Source: Periweissella fabaria (GTDB lineage Bacteria; Bacillota; Bacilli; Lactobacillales; Lactobacillaceae). Taken from it: a stretch of DNA of 64,000 bases. The stretch is from assembly GCF_918814575.1 (NCBI RefSeq), contig NZ_CAKKNS010000001.1:334182-398181 (forward strand), given 5' to 3'. This document shows, piece after piece, positions 16,760-26,087 of the stretch. Position numbers and translations under genes: made by a program. The notes under the pieces are model-generated. The model saw only the letters and a program-made list of their open reading frames with translations, made no database searches and was not told the origin of the DNA. Numbering within the stretch: the first letter of the stretch is position 1; each line of letters begins with the position of its first letter.

Positions 16760-18064
16760 ATGCAATTATTAACCGAGTACCAAATAAAGCGTTTCGTTAA
16801 ACGACAAATCGCGATTGCCGTGACATCTGATTTTTTATCCGTTACGGCCGGCAGTATTTTTAGCTTTGCCATTGGGCTCCACGTTTTAAAAGATACTAAT
16901 TCAATCTTGGCGTTTGGGAGTTTACAAATGGTTGGTCCCGTTATGGCACTACTATTTAGTGGCCTAATCGGGCAGATTGCGGATACATATAGTCACAAGC
17001 GCATTATTATTAGTGCCGAATTAATTAATTTGGTCATGTATAGCGGCTATATCGTTCTCGTCAACCAATTTCCTAAGCACTTATATCTTTGGACAATTCT
17101 GATTGTGATTTGGACAAACGTAACCAGTCGGATTAGTGGCGTTGCCTATCAGGCTAGTGTGGTTAGTCTAGTCCCCACTAAAGATGTCCAACGGCTAAGC
17201 GGGCTTGAACAAGCATCCGTATCATTAGCTGGGATTATGGCCCCCGTTCTTGGTGGAATCTTATACGCAGCCGTTAACTTTCATATGCTGGTTTTGATTA
17301 TTTTAATCGAAAGTCTTGTCGTTTTAAGCGCCACGATGGCTTTAAACTTTCATGCTTTCCAACAAGTACCCAGTAAAGCAGCGGTCGTTGAAGAACCGTC
17401 AAACCAAAAAAGCATACGATATTGGCAATTTATTCACCAAGCGCTTACCCAATATCCAGGCTTTAAATTTTTAACGATTTTCTCACCAATCGTAAACTTT
17501 ATTTTAAGTGGTTTAGATTTACTACTTTCCGTACTCATCATTAAAGACTTGCATTTATCAGCAACGGCATTAGGGCTTAGCTCAGCGGGGATAGGAATCG
17601 GTTCATTAATTGGTGGGCTGCTAGTTGCTCGCCATCCTAACTTTAAGGCGCCAATTAAATTAACCAGCTTGATGGGCCTAGCTTGTTGTATTCCTCTTAT
17701 TAGTATCGGTAGTGCCAGTATCGTGATTAGCCAAGCAACGGTCTTACTTACCACAGTCGTCTTAATGAACGTGATATTTGGTATCGTGATAATGTTTGCT
17801 AACGTGCCATTAACTGCTTATTTGGTACAAAGTATTCCTCAAAATGCACAAGGTCGGGTCTTTAGTGCTATATCCGGGATTACCCAAGTTTTTTCACCAC
17901 TCGGTATTTTAATCTATACGGGGTTATTAAACGTAATTCCCGCAAGTCGGTTATTAATCATTGCCGGGACTTTAATGCTGATGGCAACCATCCTTTTATG
18001 GATAACAATTGGGCGCAGCCAAAATCAACAAGTTATCCATAAAATTAATGAACTTAATATTTAA
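16760..18064 (+). CDS. MFS transporter (MFS_3 / EntS-like exporter)
   Basis: A 434-residue membrane protein with about 12 hydrophobic segments. The loop between helices 2 and 3 has GQIADTYSHKRI, an MFS signature A-like sequence, and the second half has helices from about residue 225 onward. Family members export small hydrophobic compounds or siderophores; no substrate is implied here. RBS AAAAAGGAGTG precedes the ATG. It is divergent from and probably controlled by the Rgg regulator, and is followed by a strong terminator. Confidence 0.88.
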   Translation: MQLLTEYQIKRFVKRQIAIAVTSDFLSVTAGSIFSFAIGLHVLKDTNSILAFGSLQMVGPVMALLFSGLIGQIADTYSHKRIIISAELINLVMYSGYIVLVNQFPKHLYLWTILIVIWTNVTSRISGVAYQASVVSLVPTKDVQRLSGLEQASVSLAGIMAPVLGGILYAAVNFHMLVLIILIESLVVLSATMALNFHAFQQVPSKAAVVEEPSNQKSIRYWQFIHQALTQYPGFKFLTIFSPIVNFILSGLDLLLSVLIIKDLHLSATALGLSSAGIGIGSLIGGLLVARHPNFKAPIKLTSLMGLACCIPLISIGSASIVISQATVLLTTVVLMNVIFGIVIMFANVPLTAYLVQSIPQNAQGRVFSAISGITQVFSPLGILIYTGLLNVIPASRLLIIAGTLMLMATILLWITIGRSQNQQVIHKINELNI

Positions 18065-18108
18065 TTACGTAAGGTGTGTAATGAAAGACCTTTAGATACG
18101 GTATCAAA

Positions 18109-18150
18109 CTAAAAAGGACTAAACTTTTGTAAGTTTAGTCCTTTTTAGTA
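18109..18150. terminator. Terminator after MFS gene
   Basis: An 18-bp perfect stem, CTAAAAAGGACTAAACTT with its complement, around TTGT. It is flanked by T-rich sequence on both strands and so also ends the minus-strand regulator. Confidence 0.93.
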
Positions 18151-18166
18151 TTTTATTCTCGTATGC

Positions 18167-18250
18167 CTAACTTTGGACCACAGCATCACGTGGTAACATG
18201 CGCTTAGAGATACTTGAAAGTTCCGTTAACAAGACGTCTAAATCACGGGT
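18167..18250 (-). pseudogene. Cut-off C-terminal tail of the arc regulator copy 1 (after in-frame TGA)
   Basis: Reading on in frame past the TGA at 18251-18253 gives 27 codons before TAG: TRDLDVLLTELSSISKRMLP and RDAVVQS. This aligns with the intact tail of the copy 2 regulator (RTRNLPLQLAKLARITNHML, PQDSQLPDI). The stop sits where copy 2 has Arg (CGG; CGA to TGA would be one transition). With the tail, copy 1 would be 248 residues against 249 for copy 2. Confidence 0.8.
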
Positions 18251-18913
18251 TCACCATTGAATGTAAGCTGCCAAGAGGGCGATATTGTCAAAGACATCTC
18301 GCGGATCAAAATTAGTCATCGCATGGAGCCGCTTTAAGCGATACTCAACTGTCTTACGGTGAATATGTTCAAGCTTAGCGGTCTCAGAAACATTATGGTT
18401 AGTATTGTTAAATGTCCAAAATGTCTCCAAAATAGCTGAATCTTCCATTATGGTACCGATATTAGTTATCTTTGCGAGTAACTCCGGTTGATGGAATTTA
18501 CTATTTCGTAACGCTTCATGTTTTTGGGTATCACTAAAATACGCAACGGTTGGCGCATCAAAAGGTGTCTCAGTAAAACATAGTGCCTGTAATGCTTCCC
18601 GGATAGTCCCTGATAAATCATAATGCAGTGTCCCCACACCAATCCGTGCATTACCGTCAACTTTATCGATAGCCACACTAGCTTGTTCAAATTGACGCAA
18701 AATATAAATCGTTCTGACCGTGTCAAGGCTGAAGGCTAGTGGAATATTAAGTTGGCGATTAATTGGTTTTTGCTCAACCACCACGGCAAAATATTGTTGC
18801 GTTAAATCAACCCCAAATGACGCTGCTCGTGATTCGAAATCTTTTGAAACCTCAATATCCTTATCAGAAATAGTTAACCATTCATGTAAAAATTGTGTTT
18901 TTGAATTTTTCAT
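18251..18913 (-). CDS. PucR/CdaR-type HTH regulator of arc cassette 1 (C-terminally truncated)
   Basis: The 220-residue protein has a central domain with LQALCFTETPF and a C-terminal PucR-type HTH (about residues 165-215) with NHNVSETAKLEHIHRKTVEYRLKR in outline. It is divergent from arcA copy 1 and is probably its local regulator, in place of the ArcR or ArgR found in many arc clusters. I take the ATG at 18913, with AGGGG 5 nt upstream, over a GTG at 18940; it aligns with the copy 2 start. The frame ends at a TGA just after AAYIQW, removing a 27-residue tail that is still readable downstream. The HTH itself is intact, so the protein may still bind DNA. Confidence 0.82.
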   Translation of the reverse strand: MKNSKTQFLHEWLTISDKDIEVSKDFESRAASFGVDLTQQYFAVVVEQKPINRQLNIPLAFSLDTVRTIYILRQFEQASVAIDKVDGNARIGVGTLHYDLSGTIREALQALCFTETPFDAPTVAYFSDTQKHEALRNSKFHQPELLAKITNIGTIMEDSAILETFWTFNNTNHNVSETAKLEHIHRKTVEYRLKRLHAMTNFDPRDVFDNIALLAAYIQW

Positions 18914-19044
18914 ATCGACCCCTATAACATTTTTAATCACTGAAAAAGATCAGTAATTATCCCCATTAATTTGCAAGTAATATGCTTGCATATATTGCTA
19001 ATTTTGTTTATCCATGTGGAGTATTTTAACTTCATTTTAGAGTA

Positions 19045-19093
19045 TTGTTCAGAGCTTATCAAGGGATTACTATTATAAATGTAATCGGTTACA
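19045..19093 (+). promoter_or_regulatory. arcA1 promoter with CcpA cre site
   Basis: A candidate promoter TTGTTC (19045-19050)-17 nt-TACTAT (19068-19073) is followed by TGTAATCGGTTACA (19080-19093), a full match to the cre consensus TGWAANCGNTNWCA. A cre at this place, just after the -10, normally represses transcription when glucose is present. Confidence 0.75.
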
Positions 19094-19128
19094 TTATTAT
19101 AAATTAAATTAGTGTGGAGGATAGTTTC

Positions 19129-20367
19129 ATGAAAGATCCAGCAGTAAATGTTAATTCCGAAATCGGTCGTTTAAAAACCGTTTTACTTAAACGCCCAGGT
19201 GAAGAAATTGAAAACATCACACCAGATACAATGGAAAGATTGTTATTTGATGATATTCCATATCTTAAGATTGCCCAAGAAGAACATGATGCATTTGCTA
19301 ATACTTTACGCGATAACGGGGCTGAAGTCCTCTATATCGATGATTTAGCAGTCGACGTCTTTAAAGACAATCCACAAGTAAAAACGGAATTCTTACAACG
19401 TTTCTTTGAAGAAGCCGGATATGGGATTGGTACAACGCATGATGCCTTAAAAGATTACTTAACAACTTTTTCAGAACGTGATTTAGTAACTAAGTTGTAT
19501 GCCGGGGTTCGACGCAATGAAATTGAATTCTGTAATGATTCATTGCATGACTTAGCTGGACGTGATGCTGCTAATCCATTCTTATTAGATCCATTACCAA
19601 ATGCCTACTTCACTCGTGACCCACAAGCATCTATCGGTAACGGAATGACTATTAACCATATGACCTTTAAAGCCCGGCGTCCAGAATCACTATTTACCGA
19701 ATACATTATGAAATACCATACTCGTTTTGCTGGTAAAGTTGATATTTGGCGCGACCGTAACCATGATACCCGCATTGAAGGTGGGGATGAATTAGTCTTA
19801 AATGATCATGTGTTAGCAATTGGTGTTTCTGAACGGACATCATCAAAATCAATTGAAGGCTTGGCTAAGGAATTATTTAGTAACCCTGATGCCAAATTTG
19901 ATACCGTTGTGGCCGTTGAAATTCCTCATAACCACGCCATGATGCACTTAGATACGGTCTTTACCATGATTAACTATGACCAATTTACAGTATTCCCAGG
20001 TATTATGAGTGCTGAAGGTAAGATGAATATTTACATCATGACACCTGGTGATAATGGCACAGTCAAGTTAGCACACCGCACAGACTTAGCTGCCACATTG
20101 AAGGAAGTCTTGGGCTTGCCTGAACTTGATTTAATCTTAACTGGTAACGGTGATGACATCGTTGCACCACGTGAACAATGGAATGATGGCTCTAACACAT
20201 TAGCCATTGCCCCTGGTGAAGTAGTTACTTACAACCGTAACTACATTAGTAATCAAATTTTGCGTGAACATGGGATTCGGGTACACGAAGTAATCTCAAG
20301 TGAATTGTCTCGCGGTCGTGGTGGTCCACGTTGTATGTCACAACCAATCTGGCGTGAAGATATTTAG
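19129..20367 (+). CDS. arcA: Arginine deiminase, copy 1
   Basis: Hydrolyses L-arginine to citrulline and ammonia, the first step of the ADI pathway that gives ATP and acid tolerance. The 412 residues include the substrate and catalytic motifs [24 protein letters not shown] and the nucleophile Cys402 in [12 protein letters not shown]. The ATG at 19129 follows GTGGAGG (19114-19120); a GTG at 19114 is part of that RBS and is not used. It is first in arcA-arcB-arcD-arcC copy 1, with a cre site upstream, so it is probably catabolite-repressed. Confidence 0.97.
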   Translation: MKDPAVNVNSEIGRLKTVLLKRPGEEIENITPDTMERLLFDDIPYLKIAQEEHDAFANTLRDNGAEVLYIDDLAVDVFKDNPQVKTEFLQRFFEEAGYGIGTTHDALKDYLTTFSERDLVTKLYAGVRRNEIEFCNDSLHDLAGRDAANPFLLDPLPNAYFTRDPQASIGNGMTINHMTFKARRPESLFTEYIMKYHTRFAGKVDIWRDRNHDTRIEGGDELVLNDHVLAIGVSERTSSKSIEGLAKELFSNPDAKFDTVVAVEIPHNHAMMHLDTVFTMINYDQFTVFPGIMSAEGKMNIYIMTPGDNGTVKLAHRTDLAATLKEVLGLPELDLILTGNGDDIVAPREQWNDGSNTLAIAPGEVVTYNRNYISNQILREHGIRVHEVISSELSRGRGGPRCMSQPIWREDI

Positions 20368-20402
20368 CGATTAATTTATTAAATTAAAAAGGGGACTTAA
20401 TA

Positions 20403-21449
20403 ATGACTATCTCAAAAACTAACTCAGTATTCCAAGGTCGTTCATTCTTAGCAGAAAAAGATTTTACACCAGCCGAAATTCAATACTTAATTGATTTTGG
20501 TTTACATTTAAAAGCATTACGGCACAATAACATTCCACATAAGTATCTTGAAGGTAAAAACATTGCCTTATTATTTGAAAAATCATCAACCCGGACACGC
20601 GCTGCTTTTACGACTGCTGCAATTGAGTTAGGCGCACACCCTGAATATCTTGGTGCGAATGATATTCAACTTGGGAAGAAAGAATCTGTTGAAGATACAG
20701 CGATTGTTTTAGGCCGGATGTTTGACGGAATTGAATTTCGTGGTTTTAAACAAGCCGACGTTGAAGGTTTAGCTAAGTTTTCAGGCGTGCCAGTTTGGAA
20801 TGGATTAACTGATGAATGGCACCCAACACAAATGATTGCTGATTTCATGACTATCAAAGAAAACTTCGGGCATTTACGTGGCTTAACATTAGTCTATGCT
20901 GGTGACGGCCGTAACAATATGGCCCACTCACTTCTAGTAACTGGTTCAATGCTTGGTGTTAATATTCATATTGTTGCTCCTAAAGAATTACACCCAAGTG
21001 CTGAAATTATTCAACTTGCTGAAAGCTATGCTGCTAAATCAGGTGCTAAGCCATTAGTAACTGATGATATTGCAGTGGGCGTAAAGGGCGCTAATATTAT
21101 TTACACCGACGTCTGGGTTTCAATGGGTGAAACTAACTGGGAAGAACGAGTTAACTTATTAAAACCATATCAAGTTAACATGGCTATGTTAAAAGCGACT
21201 GGAACACCGGATGATCAATTGATTTTCATGCACTGTTTACCTGCTTTCCACGATACTAATACCCAATACGGTGAAGATATTAAAGAAAAATACGGTATCA
21301 CCGAAATGGAAGTAACTGATGAAGTCTTCCGTAGTAAATTTGCACGTCACTGGGACGAAGCGGAAAACCGTAAGCACTCAATCAAGGCGATTATGGCCGC
21401 AACCTTAGGTAACTTATTTATTCCTGATGTTCCTGAACTAGAAAAATAG
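20403..21449 (+). CDS. arcB: Ornithine carbamoyltransferase (catabolic), copy 1
   Basis: Phosphorolyses citrulline to ornithine and carbamoyl phosphate in the ADI pathway. The carbamoyl-phosphate motif is SSTRTR near residue 60 (copy 2 has PSTRTR), with the H-P-x-Q motif in WHPTQM and the ornithine-side HCLP in [10 protein letters not shown]. The 348-residue length fits catabolic OTCs. RBS AAAGGGGAC precedes the ATG. The gene lies 35 nt after arcA1 and 10 nt before arcD1, clearly in one transcript. Confidence 0.96.
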   Translation: MTISKTNSVFQGRSFLAEKDFTPAEIQYLIDFGLHLKALRHNNIPHKYLEGKNIALLFEKSSTRTRAAFTTAAIELGAHPEYLGANDIQLGKKESVEDTAIVLGRMFDGIEFRGFKQADVEGLAKFSGVPVWNGLTDEWHPTQMIADFMTIKENFGHLRGLTLVYAGDGRNNMAHSLLVTGSMLGVNIHIVAPKELHPSAEIIQLAESYAAKSGAKPLVTDDIAVGVKGANIIYTDVWVSMGETNWEERVNLLKPYQVNMAMLKATGTPDDQLIFMHCLPAFHDTNTQYGEDIKEKYGITEMEVTDEVFRSKFARHWDEAENRKHSIKAIMAATLGNLFIPDVPELEK

Positions 21450-21459
21450 GTGATTTATT

Positions 21460-22896
21460 ATGGATGAGAAAATAAATCAAAAAGGGATTGCATTACCTGC
21501 GTTAGTTGCGTTGGTCATTAGTAGTGCGATTGGAGCTGAGATCTTTGATTTACCAGCCACATTGGCCCAAGTAGCAGCTCCAGGTCCTGCCATGTTAGCC
21601 TGGCTCATCACTGGCTTTGGTATCTTAATGCTATCACTGAGTATTAAACATTTAGTCATTAGTGAGCCTGAATTAACCGGGGTGTCTGATTACGCCCAAG
21701 CTGGGTTTGGTGATTTTGCGGGTTTCCTATCGGGCTGGGGTTATTGGTTATCAGCTTGGCTGGGTAACGTTGCTTTTGCCACAATTATGATGTCAGCTTT
21801 TGGTTACTTTTTCCCTAGTCTAAAATCTGGTAATAGTATTCCGGCGATTATCTTTGCCTCAATTATTTCTTGGTGCTTAACCTTATTGGTTACTCGAGGA
21901 ATTGAATCAGCGGCCGCCATTAATACGGTTGTGACCATTTGCAAGTTAATTCCGCTATTTGCCTTTGCTGTTGTAGCACTGTTAAGCTTTAAAGCCGGTA
22001 TCTTTACTGAACACTTCTGGAGTAACTTTGCAACCAATGCGAGTGGCAAAGCGATGTTTAGTACCGCTACGGCTGGTGGCGTCTTTGAACAAATCAAAGG
22101 CTGCATCCTATCAATGATGTGGGTCTTTGTTGGGATTGAAGGGGCTGCGATGATGGCTAGTCGGGCCAAAAAGAAGTCTGATGCTGGTCGAGCAACTATT
22201 ATCGGCCTCTTATCACTTTTGAGTATCTACATTGTTATTTCACTATTACCATATGGCTACTTAACTCAAGATCAATTGCTAAAAATGAATCACCCAGCTT
22301 TAGTCTATTTATTTAGAGATTTAGTCGGTAATTTTGGGGGTGCCTTTATCAGTATTGGTTTGATTATTTCAATCATGGGTGCTTGGTTATCATGGACAAT
22401 GTTACCAGTTGAAGCCACATCGTTAATGGCACAACGGCATTTACTACCACAGTGGTTCGGTAAACTTAATAAAGCCAACGTACCATCAAACTCACTATGG
22501 TTAACCCAAATTTTAATTCAAATATTCTTAGTATCACTAATCTTTACTGAGCAAGCCTATAACTTTGCATATTCATTATGTACGGCATCCATTGTGGTTT
22601 GTTATGTTTTAGTAGGTGCATATGAATTGAAGTTAGGTCTGCAACAAAAGAAATTAGGGATTATTTTACCTGGATTGTTTACTTGTTTATTTGAAATAAT
22701 TGCGATTTCAATGGCGGGATTGCAATTACTCTGGCTATGTACAGTTGCTTACCTTTTTGGTTTTATTTTCTATATTCGTGCAAAAAAAGAAAATGGTAAG
22801 ACTGTCAAAACTTATGAATGGGTCGGCATGGTAATTATTTCTATAATTGCAATTGCTGCGGTCATTAGTTTAGTAACTGGCACATTATCAATTTAA
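21460..22896 (+). CDS. arcD: Arginine/ornithine antiporter, copy 1 (altered GxGIF motif)
   Basis: An APC-superfamily 478-residue membrane protein with about 12 helices that exchanges arginine for ornithine. Family features include YAQAGFGDFAGFLSGWGYWL and WVFVGIEGA. The conserved unwound TM1 motif, G-A-G-I-F in copy 2, reads G-A-E-I-F here (Glu27, codon GAG at 21538-21540). The glycines of this motif contact the substrate backbone in APC transporters, so the change could impair or alter transport. Otherwise the gene is intact. It overlaps no neighbours and is preceded by a weak AGGTGAT RBS directly after arcB1. Confidence 0.92.
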   Translation: MDEKINQKGIALPALVALVISSAIGAEIFDLPATLAQVAAPGPAMLAWLITGFGILMLSLSIKHLVISEPELTGVSDYAQAGFGDFAGFLSGWGYWLSAWLGNVAFATIMMSAFGYFFPSLKSGNSIPAIIFASIISWCLTLLVTRGIESAAAINTVVTICKLIPLFAFAVVALLSFKAGIFTEHFWSNFATNASGKAMFSTATAGGVFEQIKGCILSMMWVFVGIEGAAMMASRAKKKSDAGRATIIGLLSLLSIYIVISLLPYGYLTQDQLLKMNHPALVYLFRDLVGNFGGAFISIGLIISIMGAWLSWTMLPVEATSLMAQRHLLPQWFGKLNKANVPSNSLWLTQILIQIFLVSLIFTEQAYNFAYSLCTASIVVCYVLVGAYELKLGLQQKKLGIILPGLFTCLFEIIAISMAGLQLLWLCTVAYLFGFIFYIRAKKENGKTVKTYEWVGMVIISIIAIAAVISLVTGTLSI

Positions 22897-22910
22897 CTAA
22901 GGAGTTCGTT

Positions 22911-23852
22911 ATGACTAAACGTATTGTTGTCGCATTAGGTGGCAATGCAATTTTAACTAAAGATTCATCAGCTGAAGCTCAACAAGCAGCGGTGTTGTCA
23001 ACCGCTCAACAGTTAACATCGTTTTTAAAAGACGGTGACACACAACTAATTATTACCCATGGTAATGGTCCGCAAGTCGGCAATTTAGTGCTACAACAAT
23101 TGTCTGGTAGCACTGAAAAAAATCCAGCGATGCCACTGCACACAGTAGGTGCAATGACCCAAGGTGAAATCGGTTTTTGGATGGAAAACGCCCTTAATAA
23201 GGCCTTTGCCGCTAAGAATATGGATGAAGATGTTGCCACGATTGTTACTCGGACCTTAGTTGATGCTCATGATCCAGCCTTTCAAAATGCAACTAAACCA
23301 ATCGGACCTTTTTACACGGAAGCAGAAGTAGCCGATATTACTAAACAACATCCAGATTGGGATATTGTTGAAGATGCTGGCCGTGGTTATCGCCGCGTGG
23401 TGCCATCTCCTAAACCAATTAGCATTGTTGAAGCTGATGTGATCAAGAAAATGGTTAACGATGGCATTACTTTAATTGCAGCTGGGGGCGGTGGTATTCC
23501 AGTTATTAAAGAAAATAATGAATTTATTGGTGTCGATGCAGTTATTGATAAAGATTTCTCAGCGGCTAAGTTAGCCGAATTAGTCGATGCCGATGAACTA
23601 GTTGTTTTAACAGCCGTAAAAAATATTTTCGTTAACTTTAACACCCCAGAGCAAAAGGCATTAACGACAGTTACCTTAGCCCAAGCTCAAGAATATTTAG
23701 CAGAAGGTCAGTTTGCGGCAGGTTCAATGAAGCCTAAAATTGAAGCGGCCATGAGTTTTGTTAAACTTACGGGTAAAAAAGCCGTTATCACCTCACTTGA
23801 TAATGTAACCGGCTATTTAGAAGATGGGCTTGGTACCATCATCGTACCTTAA
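22911..23852 (+). CDS. arcC: Carbamate kinase, copy 1
   Basis: Transfers phosphate from carbamoyl phosphate to ADP, yielding ATP, ammonia and carbon dioxide; it is the energy-yielding end of the ADI pathway. Family motifs include ALGGNAIL at the N-terminus, ITHGNGPQVGNL, GAMTQGEIGFW and AAGGGGIPV. The 313-residue length is normal. RBS AAGGAG lies 6 nt before the ATG and the gene follows arcD1 by 14 nt. It is the last gene of cassette 1, closed by a terminator. Confidence 0.96.
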   Translation: MTKRIVVALGGNAILTKDSSAEAQQAAVLSTAQQLTSFLKDGDTQLIITHGNGPQVGNLVLQQLSGSTEKNPAMPLHTVGAMTQGEIGFWMENALNKAFAAKNMDEDVATIVTRTLVDAHDPAFQNATKPIGPFYTEAEVADITKQHPDWDIVEDAGRGYRRVVPSPKPISIVEADVIKKMVNDGITLIAAGGGGIPVIKENNEFIGVDAVIDKDFSAAKLAELVDADELVVLTAVKNIFVNFNTPEQKALTTVTLAQAQEYLAEGQFAAGSMKPKIEAAMSFVKLTGKKAVITSLDNVTGYLEDGLGTIIVP

Positions 23853-23869
23853 GGTAGCAACGAATAATA

Positions 23870-23904
23870 AATAAAAAAACCTGGAAGTCCAGGTTTTTTT
23901 ATTT
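23870..23904. terminator. Terminator between arc cassettes
   Basis: AAAAAAACCTGG-AAGT-CCAGGTTTTTTT. It ends arcC1 on plus and can also end the copy 2 regulator on minus. Confidence 0.92.
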
Positions 23905-23912
23905 GGTTACAC

Positions 23913-24662
23913 CTAGATGTCAGGCAACTGACTATCTTGTGGCAACATATGGTTTGTGATGCGGGCTAATTTAGCTAATTGCAGTGGTAGATTTCTAGTC
24001 CGCCAAGTTACATATGCCGCTAATAAATCAATATTTTCAATCACGTGCTGGGGATTGTATTGCGTAATCGCTGTAAACCGTTTCAAACGATATTCAACGG
24101 TTTTACGATGAACATGGAGGATTTGTGCGGTTTTAGCAACGTTATGATTGGTTAACGTAAAAAACCAAAAAGTATTTAGTAAGTTCAATTCATCGGTACC
24201 ATTACCAAGATTATGCATAGTTGCAATTAATTGTTTATTTGCCATCAACCCATGCCTTAACAGTTCAAATTGTTGCGTCGTTTGATACGTCGCTTGATGT
24301 TGTAAGGGACTAATCGTTGTAAAACATAATGCTTGCAAGGCTTCTTGAATGGTTCTTATCACATCAAAATGAGGAGAGCCAATACCAATTTGATTAGGCG
24401 CGGCAAAATACTGAGTTACTAACGTCGGTGCTTCAAATTGGCGCAAAATATATATTTGGTGTGTGGCATCAAGCCGCAGTGCTAATTGTATATGGGTAAC
24501 GGGTAGGACCTGCTCAGAATGCTTAATGATGATGGCATAATATGCTTGGTGTAAATCAACGCCTAGCGCTTGGGCTTGATGTTCAAGGTCATCTGAAATT
24601 ATTTGATCAGTATCGGCAATGGTTAGCCATTCATGTAAAAAGTGGTCAATGTTTCTTTTCAT
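23913..24662 (-). CDS. PucR/CdaR-type HTH regulator of arc cassette 2
   Basis: A 249-residue homologue of the copy 1 regulator, sharing FLHEWLTI near the start, LQALCFTT in the middle and the C-terminal HTH block HRKTVEYRLKRF. Its 28-residue tail after the HTH (RTRNLPLQ...) is present, unlike in copy 1. The start at 24662 is fixed by GGAGG 5 nt upstream; an earlier in-frame start at 24707 lacks an RBS. It is divergent from arcA2 and shares a 160-bp control region with it, so it is probably a cassette-specific regulator. The effector is unknown; arginine or another pathway metabolite would be the natural guess. Confidence 0.85.
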   Translation of the reverse strand: MKRNIDHFLHEWLTIADTDQIISDDLEHQAQALGVDLHQAYYAIIIKHSEQVLPVTHIQLALRLDATHQIYILRQFEAPTLVTQYFAAPNQIGIGSPHFDVIRTIQEALQALCFTTISPLQHQATYQTTQQFELLRHGLMANKQLIATMHNLGNGTDELNLLNTFWFFTLTNHNVAKTAQILHVHRKTVEYRLKRFTAITQYNPQHVIENIDLLAAYVTWRTRNLPLQLAKLARITNHMLPQDSQLPDI

Positions 24663-24679
24663 AAATACCTCCATTCCGT

Positions 24680-24714
24680 TATCCAAAGCGCTAGTTATTT
24701 TTAACACTTGGATA
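24680..24714. promoter_or_regulatory. Inverted repeat upstream of arc regulator 2
   Basis: TATCCAA (24680-24686) and TTGGATA (24708-24714) flank GTTA...TAAC. It lies in the divergent space between the copy 2 regulator and arcA2 and may be a regulator site. A degenerate cre-like core AAGCGCT lies inside it but fails the flanking consensus. Confidence 0.35.
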
Positions 24715-24822
24715 GCTATATTTTCATTTTATACCATATATCAAGCCCTAACAATTGCGTAATATAAGGGTTAGAAGGGATTTTGTTAGATGTGTATTAA
24801 TGTTTAAAAAGGAGGTAATATA

Positions 24823-26061
24823 ATGCAAAAATCCGTGATTAATGTTAATTCTGAAATTGGTCGTTTAAAATCAATTTTACTCAAACGGCCCGGTGCAGAA
24901 ATTGAAAACATCACGCCAGCCACAATGAGCCACTTGTTATTTGATGATATTCCGTATTTAAAAATTGCACAAAGCGAACATGATGCGTTTGCTAATAGCT
25001 TACGTGCTCATGGCACCGAAGTTGTTTATCTTGAAGAACTTATGGCGGCGGTTTGCGCACAAAGTACTAGCGTTAAAACCCAATTTATTAAACAATTTTT
25101 AGCGGAAGCAAATTATACCATTGGGACCACTTACGAGGCATTAAGTGAATATTTAAACCAACTTAGTCCGCAGACATTGATTAAACAAATATATGCAGGC
25201 GTCCGGCGTGATGCAATTACGTTTAAAAATGATTCCTTACACGACTTAGCTGGTCAAGATGCCGCTAATCCGTATGTCCTTAATCCATTACCGAATGCTT
25301 ATTTTACGCGTGACCCACAAGCGGTAATTGGTAATGGCATCACCATTAACCGCCTAACCTATTCGGCTCGACAACCCGAATCACTGATTACCGAATATGT
25401 GATGAAATATCATCCCCGATTTGCCGGGCTCGTTAATATTTGGCGTAATCGCAACAATAATAGTCGCATTGAAGGCGGGGATGAATTCATTTTAAATGAG
25501 CATGTTTTAGCAATGGGCATCTCACAACGGACATCATCACGCTCAATTGAAGGACTTGCCCGTGAATTGTTTGCTAATCCAGCTGCAAAGTTCGATACAA
25601 TCATCGCTGTTGAAATTCCTCATAACCATGCCATGATGCACTTAGATACGGTCTTTACGATGATTAATTATGATCAGTTTTCCGTTTTTCCCGGAATGAT
25701 GGATGCCGAAGGACAACTGAATATCTTTGTTATTACCCCTGGGCCAAATAATACACTTAAGTTAGTTCATCATACTAATTTAGCAGCAACCTTAAAGGCG
25801 GTTCTCAAGTTATCGGAGTTAGATTTAATTGAAACTGGTGGTGGGGATACCATCGTTGGTCCACGTGAGCAATGGAATGATGGTTCAAACACCCTTGCTA
25901 TTGCCCCGGGTGAAGTAATTACGTACGACCGAAACTATGTCACTAATGAATTATTACGCCAACATGGCATTATTGTTCATGAAGTACCTTCTAGTGAATT
26001 ATCGCGTGGCCGCGGTGGTCCAAGGTGTATGTCACAACCATTATGGCGTGAAAATTTGTAG
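24823..26061 (+). CDS. arcA: Arginine deiminase, copy 2
   Basis: Second arginine deiminase, the same length (412 residues) as copy 1 and collinear with it, but clearly diverged. Catalytic motifs are all kept: [24 protein letters not shown] and Cys402 in [12 protein letters not shown]. Differences cluster in the surface region around residues 70-130 and the N-terminus ([15 protein letters not shown]). A strong RBS, AAAGGAGGT, precedes the ATG. It is first in cassette 2. No perfect cre site is visible in its upstream region, so it may escape catabolite repression. Confidence 0.97.
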   Translation: MQKSVINVNSEIGRLKSILLKRPGAEIENITPATMSHLLFDDIPYLKIAQSEHDAFANSLRAHGTEVVYLEELMAAVCAQSTSVKTQFIKQFLAEANYTIGTTYEALSEYLNQLSPQTLIKQIYAGVRRDAITFKNDSLHDLAGQDAANPYVLNPLPNAYFTRDPQAVIGNGITINRLTYSARQPESLITEYVMKYHPRFAGLVNIWRNRNNNSRIEGGDEFILNEHVLAMGISQRTSSRSIEGLARELFANPAAKFDTIIAVEIPHNHAMMHLDTVFTMINYDQFSVFPGMMDAEGQLNIFVITPGPNNTLKLVHHTNLAATLKAVLKLSELDLIETGGGDTIVGPREQWNDGSNTLAIAPGEVITYDRNYVTNELLRQHGIIVHEVPSSELSRGRGGPRCMSQPLWRENL

Positions 26062-26087
26062 GTGCTAGTTTCCTAAAGGAGGATGCA

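Noticed and set aside
21460-22896. arcD copy 1 as a pseudogene
   Set aside because: The frame is full length with all helices. Only one motif residue is changed, so it is reported as an altered gene.
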